Of a DNA stretch of 64,000 bases, positions 57,053 to 64,000 are shown one piece after another. The translations under genes and the position numbers were made by a program. Within the stretch, counting starts at the first letter, position 1, and every line of letters starts with the position of its first letter. This DNA is from Stenogyne calaminthoides. Lineage: Eukaryota; Streptophyta; Magnoliopsida; Lamiales; Lamiaceae. Below the pieces are notes generated by a model that ran no database searches, was not told the DNA's origin, and saw nothing but the letters and a program-made list of their open reading frames with translations. The stretch covers positions 15,984,728-16,048,727 of the forward strand of contig JBBCBC010000016.1 in NCBI GenBank assembly GCA_037126765.1, given 5' to 3'.

Positions 57053-57309
57053 GTGAAGGGAGAAATCTCCACTTGATACACTTGTGAAAAGCCGTCTCAT
57101 TAAGCTTCTTTGAAATTTGAAGGCGCAAATATACGAAGAAGATGTGTTTCTTGAGGTTCTCGGTACAAGTATTGAAGATGATCGCATTACTAGAGATCTT
57201 CACGGAGTTCTCAAAAACACATTGAAGAAAGCCAAATCTGAGATCCCACTAACTTCAACCCTCGAGGCGAAAATTCCTATACCTTCGGAGGCTCATTCTA
57301 CCTCTAAGG
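57053..57309 (+). pseudogene. Element A envelope-like ORF, tail
   Basis: After D2, A-type coding text resumes. A frame at 57117-57309 encodes YEEDVFLEVLGTSIEDDRITRDL followed by LKNTLKKAKSEIPLTSTLEAKIPIP, charged and helical like the part before D2. Its link to the ORF at 40617-41385 rests on position (same strand, both directly flanking D2) and composition, not on a recognised motif. It is cut at 57309 by element C. Confidence 0.55.
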
Positions 57310-59206
57310 TGTTGGGATTATCTTTGGAAAAGTATGCTTTTTACTTTGTATAATCAAAAGCTGAATTTGGACTTATTTCTTTGAAATAAATTGTTTATCA
57401 TCGATGCTTTAAATATCATCGAATGTTACATATATTTCTTTGCATATTGTTCATTAAATAGTACATGTTACATTGTAGTTAATTTAGTGATCGGATCGAG
57501 AAGATTAAATTAACAATCCCTTATAACTAAAAAGTACACCATTCACGACCTAGATGGAAATGAACAATCCATCGTGAAAGGTTGAAGTGTAAAGGCTCGG
57601 ATTGGCTTGTCTTGACCAAGAGATTACACTAGTGCATGGTAATGCCTTTGAATAAGACCTCTGAGGAGGACAAATTCTTGAGGCTGAACAAGGAAGAATT
57701 AGACCTCGGTGGTTCGATTATTTCTTAATCTTCGTTCTTAAATAGGATCACGTGTGGTTGGTAACTATTGCTTTGACTTATCATGGGTAGAGAATCAGCG
57801 AGATTCAATATTTTTTTATCTTTGGGCAATATTATTGGTCACGTGTGATTCTAAGATTTATCACGGAAAATCGTGTGCAAATACGACATTCGATTTGCCT
57901 TGGGAGGTTCATAAGTTTTATCATACCAAATCTTGCAAGTAGAATTAGTTTCTGTATGGATAATAATGTTGAACCGTTCTTGACCAAGGACAAAAGATAT
58001 TAATTAGCGGAAAGCTATTTGGTGGCTTGAATTAATTAATGGGCTAGATAATCTTAAACACGGGGAAATAATAGCAAGGAGCCATATTGGTTGTAATATG
58101 GGTTAAGATGGATAGTGCAATATTAATTATGTAGTGGGATTAATTAATATTTATGGACTTGAATAATATTGTGGCTCAATATTGATAATTCAAGATCCAT
58201 TGGAAGATTCAATCTTAATTCTCTAAAGGCCCCAAAGTAGCCCATCATATAGTCAATAAGCTGAAAAAGGTGTTTAAAATAAAATAAATATTGTTGCTTA
58301 TTTTTCCTCATAAATTTGAAATTTATGGATAAAAGGGAAAAGATTTTATTTGAATTTTGTTATGGAATGAAGATATGTATTCTTGGAATACAAGATTATC
58401 TCATTAAATTCAAGAAATCTCCACTTGGTTATCCATAGGGAAATTTTGAAAATCTTGAAATATAGAGGGCGAAAAGATTTTCTTGATTTTCTTGAAAATA
58501 TATTATGGAAGATATGTATTTCTTGAAATACAAGAATATCTCATAAATTCAAGAAGATCCAAATCTTGGAATCTTGTTACTATAATTTTTGAAAAATATC
58601 CATAACAAAAAGTAGGTGGGATTTTGTGGAATATTATAATTATGGGAAAAAGAATATAGGAGATATATTCAAGATTTCTTGGAGATCAAAAAAAATTTTC
58701 CCACATATTTTTTGCCCCAAAATTTTTATCACCTATGCTCTATAAATAGGGATGATTCTTTCATTCCCAAGTACAATTCCATGTCTTTGGAAAAAATTAG
58801 TAAATCCACAAAAGGTGGTGCAACATAATTTATTTTCCTTTTGTTAATTGTTACTTAAAAGTGTCCTACCACCGGATAGTCGAGCAAGGATTAAGGGAAT
58901 ACTTGGAAGTTCTTTTGGTGAGTCTAATCGGCCGGACCATTCCGTCCCCAAGAGAATGCGTTCCGTAAACTTCGTAGAATTCGCATCATCGTAGGATTTA
59001 TGTGAACTAATTATATGCATGATATGTTCTTTGGATTATTATTTGAATTAATATAGGATTAATTCATGCTAGTAATAATTATAAAATTAAAAATTTGATT
59101 ATTATTTGAATTAATATAAGATTAAATTCATCTTTAGTAATAATTATAAAATTAAATTTGTATTTAAATATTCACCTAGAATAGATCATGCAAATTATTC
59201 CTAACA
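57310..59206 (+). repeat. Element C 5' LTR
   Basis: TGTTGGGATTATC start, TATA box at 58741-58748, end CCTAACA. It carries a tandem duplication of about 65 bp near the end (about 59035-59163: ttattatttgaattaatata occurs twice), absent from both B LTRs. Confidence 0.88.
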
Positions 59207-59208
59207 AC

Positions 59209-59220
59209 TGGTATCAGAGC
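59209..59220 (+). promoter_or_regulatory. Element C primer-binding site (tRNA-iMet type)
   Basis: tggtatcagagc, two bases after the LTR end. This is the exact consensus of plant Copia elements. It is the reference for judging the decayed sites of A (14504) and B (31434). Confidence 0.92.
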
Positions 59221-60840
59221 CACGGTTTCGGGCTCTGAATTTTTTAAATTGTAATTTAATTCATTGTCATTAAATTTGAAATTGGATAGTAGAATTGTTA
59301 GATCTGTTTTGCGGTATCAATTGTCATGGAATTTAATGTGTTTATTTATGCATGCATATAAATTGTGGTTTTAATTCGATTAGTTCGGATTTGTTGTGCC
59401 TCGTGAGAAAATCCACGAGTAGATTAGGATTTATTTGATTTGATCAATGTAATAGACTAGTCTAGATCTAGGTTTATTTATTTTTTGTAAATAAATTGTA
59501 ACGGATCGGCGAAAAAGCGAGACGAAGAATTAAAGGATAAAATCGAAGCAGGCGTGGCGGCGTGCGTCGCAAAAGCGTGCCAAAGGGCACGCGCGCGTAA
59601 GGCCAGCACGCACATCTAATCTGAGCATGGGGCGAGGCCGAGGCAGCAGGCGTGATGAGATCGAGACGGGCCGGAGCAAGGCGCAAAGGCCGTCTTGTGG
59701 AGCTGTGAGACGAAGGAGGAAGAGTCTTGTAGCCAAGGGGACGTCTTGTGTTGCCAGGTTCCATGGTGAGGCAAAAAGTGGCGGCGAGCGTCTTATTGAT
59801 CTTGAATGTCTGTCGTGTTACTGTAGAGGCTGCGAGGACCTACTGGCGTGCCAAGGCATGGGAGGCGAAGCTTCTGCCCGAGGTGTCTTAGAAGCCGAGG
59901 TTGACTTGGCCAAGTGTGGCGGCGGATGTGGGCGTGCATCCATTGCGAGCTACTTGGAGTGGCGTTTGAGGCGAAGTTCTTTTCGAGACAATCGAGTGGG
60001 AGAAATTCAAGGCGGCGTTTCTTCAAGATCAAGCGAAAAAATCAAACCATGATGATTGGATAATTTGTGCCCAATATGTTTATTTTTTACGCTTTTGCTT
60101 GATTTATTATTGTGTTATCTTATGCTTTATTTAATTTGTTTAAATGTGTTTGCATGAGAGTTACCCGATGAAAAATCTCTCCTTCAAAAATTACTAAGTA
60201 TGTTTAAATAATTAATTGACAATTTTATTGGGATAATAAAATTGAATTAATTTTGACCTCCATGATTTATTTATTTGTGAATTCTTTTGGAGAAATTCCC
60301 CGGGGACGGTCAAAAGTTAGCTTTCACATGAATGAATTCAAATGGATGATTGTGGATTATTACTAGTGGCGGCGATGACCCCCACGAGGCTCGTTCAATA
60401 CGAAATAATAATCTTGTATTTAATCATGGTTATTACTTAGGTATAAAATTGATATGCATATATACTTCCCGAAGTCCCTATCAATTTTATATTGGTGAAA
60501 TGAACCAACTATTAATCTGGATATTAAAGGTTTATAAGCTGTTCTTGTTTGTAACCTCTTGAATGTGTTTAAATAATGATTTTGGCGTGGCTTATTTAAA
60601 TCTGTTTTTGAGATGTTGGGTGATCATGTTCATATTTTTTTTGAGATTTTAATATGATGCATGTGATCGAATCTTGTGATATATTTGTGCTTATGCATAT
60701 TATTGTTTATTTGAGGTTCATCATATACATGACCTTCTAATCCATTTATTCAATATACTTAAAAACAATTTGCTTACTTGGTGAAAACTATTTTGATTGG
60801 AAATACAAACTAAAAACACATCTAACCGCATCACCTTCCA
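59221..60840 (+). other. Element C leader with GC-rich block
   Basis: It matches the B leader. The GC-rich block is at about 59510-60030 and contains a 141-codon plus frame (59627-60052), arginine- and glycine-rich, without recognised domain. In B the same block has stops and a different frame, so coding is doubtful. The AT-rich part then leads to ttactagtggcggcgatgacc at 60358-60378, shared with B. Confidence 0.65.
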
Positions 60841-61560
60841 AATGGGTACTTGATACACCAAAACCCGAAAAACCAACTAAGGGCATTTGGAATATGGGAT
60901 GAGATGATTTATGGTGAATGGGAGGCTGGCAAATGAATTGATGAAGGATACTGATTACAGCACATCATCGGATCGTTGAAACACCTTCATCAAAAATATG
61001 AGTCATTTGCAGGACATCTTCTGAGAATCTCGAAGCGATGTGCACATCGTCGACCCATATGGCAATCTAAAGTGTGAAGCAAGAAATTCTTTGAATTAAA
61101 AATGGAAAAAGGGGCGTCGTAGTACAAACGTCATCCTTAGGGTTATGGTGTTATTTGAGGAACTTGAGATCCTCGGCGAAAAATGTGATTTCAAGACTAA
61201 GATTGATTTCATTCTCAATCCTTACTAAAGAACTATAATCACCACTATCTTGAGTATCTAATGGAAGATCTAGATTTTTCGGTGGATGATCTTGTAAATG
61301 CTCTCACTTTGGTTGAAAGGGAAAGGGGGCGTGAAAAAGAACTTGGAAAAGCGAAATCTTCTTTTCATCCTAGGTCAAGTGGTGATAAGGATGATGAAAA
61401 GATAAGAAAAGTTGAACAAGCGGACTCAACATCAAATAAGAGCATGGAATCAAGCATGAGTAAAGTTTTTGAAAGCGGGAGAGTAGGACACTCGAGGTCG
61501 GACTATTCAATCCCAAAGGGAATGGAAAGAAAGGTAATTCTCACGCCGCATTAGTTGTTG
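60841..61560 (+). pseudogene. Element C Gag remnant
   Basis: The start ITFQMGT.. lies near 60850. Text of the kind seen in B follows, then the frame 61261-61554 with MEDLDFSVDDLVNALTLVERERGREKE, a lysine-rich segment and GRVGHSRSDYS..KGMER, in which the CX2CX4HX4C knuckle has lost its cysteines (GHSR..D.S kept). Compared with B, this part is readable over a longer frame. Confidence 0.7.
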
Positions 61561-61810
61561 AAACTTGTTTAGCGGCGTATGCCTCCCATTTATGGGTGAT
61601 GGATCTGGGATCCTTGATCATTTTTGTTTCACTTTCTGAGGGGTTCAAGCGGACCGAAACAACTTAGTGGGAGTGAGATCCTCATCACTTTGGCGTCTTC
61701 ACGAGAGTGGCGGTGAAGCGATGGGAGAAGTGCTTTTTGTCTTTTGAAGACAAAGTTTTAATTTTAAGAGATGTTCTTTACGTTCGAGTTTTAGAAAGAA
61801 TTTAATTTCG
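61561..61810 (+). pseudogene. Element C protease remnant
   Basis: LVVETCLAAYASHLWVMDLGSLIIFVSLSEGF (61549-61644 in one frame) aligns with the Copia protease start; the active site DSG appears as DLG. It is followed by a GVFTRVAVKRWEKC segment equal to that of B. Confidence 0.7.
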
Positions 61811-62880
61811 GTTTCTAAACTTTTTTCATGATGGATATTCGGTTACTTTTAATAAATTTGTTACCATTTTCTCTTTTTGATAAATTTATACGTCATGGAG
61901 CGTTGTCGAATAATCTCTATACAATTATTTGTGCACATCACTCACGAAATGCATCCTATAACACATCAACTATTTAGAAAAAAAACGTTCATCGGGCGTG
62001 AGCGAGACACTTCTATGGCATCTAAGATTAGGTCATATAAATCGAAAAGAGGATCAAAGGTTGGTGAAAGGCGGTTCCTTTGGAGTTTCTCCAAGTTGAA
62101 ACCAATTCAACTGCGAATCATGTTTGGAGGTAAAAAAAATGACCAAGAGGGCATTTGGAGCAAGGGAATAGAGCAAAAAAAGAAGTGTTAGAGATCGTTC
62201 ACACGAGATGTATGTGGTCAATGTCAACCAAAGCAAAAGGAGGTTATGAGTATTTTGTCACTTTTATTGATGATTACTCAAGAATGCGGTTATATTTTCC
62301 TTATGAAGCATAAATCGAGACCTTTGAGAAATTCAAAGAATTTAAGGCTCAGAGAATCATAGGGAAAAAGCGTATCAAGTATCTACGATCGATCGTGGGC
62401 GAATACCAAATGATGAGTTTTTGAACTACTTATCGATGAAGGATTGCATCCTCACCATTGCACCGGAACCTCTCAACAAAGCGGGGTTGCGGAGAGCGAA
62501 AAGCGAACTCTTTTGGAAATGGTTAGATTTATGATGAGTTATGCGGATCTTCCCAAGTCGTTACGGGGTCATACCTTGGAAACAATGACCTACATTCGAA
62601 CTTGGTGCCATCCAAATCGGTTCCCAAAACTCCCAAAGAATTGTGGACCCGGGCGCAAACTGGTATAAGACACATGAGGATTTGGGGGTGTCCGCCTACG
62701 TGTTGGACAAGGAAGCCGGAAAATTGGATCCTCAATCGGAATTAAGGTTGTTTGTGGGATACCAGGGAACAAAAGGGTGTATGTTCTATGGTCGAAGATC
62801 AATAGGTGGTAATAAGCACCCACTTTAGATTTTTGGAAGAAACTATATGAGCGAAAGAAGACCAGTGAGATTACCTTAAA
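61811..62880 (+). pseudogene. Element C integrase remnant
   Basis: Order on the plus strand in changing frames: zinc-binding region with NCESCLEVK (about 62108-62135), KAKGGYEYFVTFIDDYSRMRLYF (62231-62300, first catalytic aspartate), PEPLNKAGLRRAKSELFW (62464-62520, equivalent to TPQQNGVAERKNRTLL), MVRFMMSYADLPKSL (62519-62563), GVSAYVLDKEAGKLDPQSELRLFVGYQGTKGCMFY (62688-62792). The last 35 residues are an unbroken, good Copia integrase C-terminus. Confidence 0.8.
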
Positions 62881-64000
62881 TTAGCTAAGGGGCTAACCTC
62901 AATGCCAATTTATCTTAGATGACATACCAAACGACACACTTACGGAACCTCGTCATGAGTGGGAGGGTTGTGAAATAATAGAGAGATTCATGGGAATAGG
63001 AAGTCCTCGGACTTGATTCGGACAAGGCGAATGGGACTGGAATACAAGGTAATCAAGACAAAGAGATTCTTGGCAAACAACAATGAAACCGAAATGGGTT
63101 TATGTTTCATGTTATAAAGTCTTCAAACTCATTGGTTGCAAGTGGGTGTATAAGAAAAAAACGAGCCGGGAAGGTGGAAACCTTCAAAGCAAGACTACAA
63201 AAGGTTATACTCGAAAGAAGGGATCGATTATGAGGAAACTTTTTGGTATTGTTGAAGTCCATCGAGATTCTCTTATCGATTCTAGCATCTCGACTTTGAA
63301 ATCGGCAAATGGATGGGAGCGATGTAAGTCTTGATGAAGAGATCTATGTCTGACGGAGGCTTCATTGAAAAAGGCCAAGAACACCTGGTTTGTAAGCTCA
63401 TGAAGTCCATTTTCACGGACTCAAACAAGCATCGAGCTTGGAACCAATGTTTTGATCATGTTATAAAGTCTTATGGGTTCGATCAAAGCGAGTTCGAAAG
63501 TTATGTGTACAAAAACGTGTTCGGGCTGCATTGGTATTCTTAGTACTATCGTAGGCGACGAGATCATCGGGAGCGATGTAAAGGATTATAGGTTAAGGGC
63601 ATGGCTTTCAAAACATTTTGATATGAAGGACTTAGGGGAACACGTCCTTGGGATCAAGAATCGCGAAAAGGATGATAGGCTTATCGCAAGCTTCATACAT
63701 AGACAACGTCTTGAAGCCTAAGATTCAAGAAAGGCTTAGTACCTTTCGGAAATGGAATCCATCTATCGAAAATGTGCCCTAAGGCCTAAAAAAAGGAGAT
63801 AGATGACATAAGAGGCATTCTTTATGCTTGGTACCGCCGGAAGCTTTTATGTATGCAATGCCGTATGCGAGACCGGATATCGCTTTGTCATTGGCATGGT
63901 GGCAAGATATCAAAGTAACGGGGAATGAACATTGAATGACAGATAAAAACATTCTGAAGTATCTGAAAAGAACTCGAGATAGAATGTTGATTTATCGATC
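62881..64000 (+). pseudogene. Element C reverse transcriptase remnant, cut by window end
   Basis: VKSSNSLVASGCIRKKR-type start near 63115 and the frame with CKWVYKKKTSREG (63140-63180), KGYTRKKGSIMRKLFGI (63200-63253), HRAWNQCFDHVIKSYGFDQSEFESYVYKN (63428-63516), 'DEIIGSDVK' (63559-63587; the YVDD site is shifted and reads VGDEIIGSD), RAWLSKHFDMKDLGEHVLGIKN (63596-63663). It matches B 35330-36300. The window stops before RNase H. Confidence 0.8.

Larger units (their letters stand above)
57310..64000 (+). mobile_element. Element C: Copia of the B family, truncated by window end
   Basis: 5' LTR 57310-59206, perfect primer site at 59209, leader, gag, protease, integrase and RT in the same order and wording as element B. 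The window ends inside RT. It is inserted in element A 257 bp after D2. The five bases before the LTR are TAAGG (57305-57309); the partner copy lies outside the window. Confidence 0.9.

Noticed and set aside
59627..60052. 141-codon arginine- and glycine-rich frame as a gene of element C
   Set aside because: The homologous block in element B does not keep the frame, and no family is recognised.

Overview
The window comes from a large, repeat-rich plant nuclear genome, probably a dicot. No intact host gene is visible. Almost all of it is retrotransposon sequence stacked inside older transposons, and every coding domain is broken by stops and frameshifts. The evidence is long terminal repeats in pairs, tRNA-Met primer sites, polypurine tracts, target-site duplications and degraded gag/pol protein motifs of Ty1/Copia and Ty3/Gypsy type, plus one Helitron. 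Part of the frameshift load is probably sequencing error: copies of the same repeat differ by apparent gains of CG-containing triplets and by single-base indels.

Layout. 1-795 is the right end of an LTR of family A (Sirevirus-like Copia). 796-7378 is most of a minus-strand Copia element of family D (D1). 7379-7878 is exactly 500 N. 7879-9530 holds two diverged direct repeats of about 0.9 kb. 9540-12368 is the Rep part of a decayed Helitron, cut by the left 300 bp of a D-family LTR (12369-12668). That LTR is itself cut by the Sirevirus-like element A (5' LTR 12669-14501), which runs rightwards beyond the window.

Element A is the scaffold of the rest. Its own DNA appears in five pieces (LTR, gag and protease 12669-17267; integrase and the start of reverse transcriptase 27570-29671; the rest of reverse transcriptase, RNase H and an envelope-like ORF 38728-41385; tail 57053-57309). 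They are separated by a Tat-type Gypsy element G (17268-27569), a full-length Copia element B (29672-38722, duplication GATAG), a second D element D2 (about 41386-57052, minus strand) and a Copia element C of the B family (57310 to the window end). D2 carries element E (47755-54269, duplication ATAAT), a non-coding LTR element in the form LTR-internal-LTR-internal-LTR. The deepest nesting is Helitron > D > A > D2 > E.

The most interesting point is an order paradox. The D LTR half at 12369-12668 and the D LTR half at 796-2120 fit together exactly, with GAAGA on both sides of the A insertion. Yet the right half lies to the left of the left half, across the 500-N gap. This points either to a misplaced contig or to a duplication of the whole nested locus. 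Other points are the tandem E array, duplicated primer-site and polypurine-tract regions, enhancer-like repeats in the D LTR and an antisense ORF region in G.
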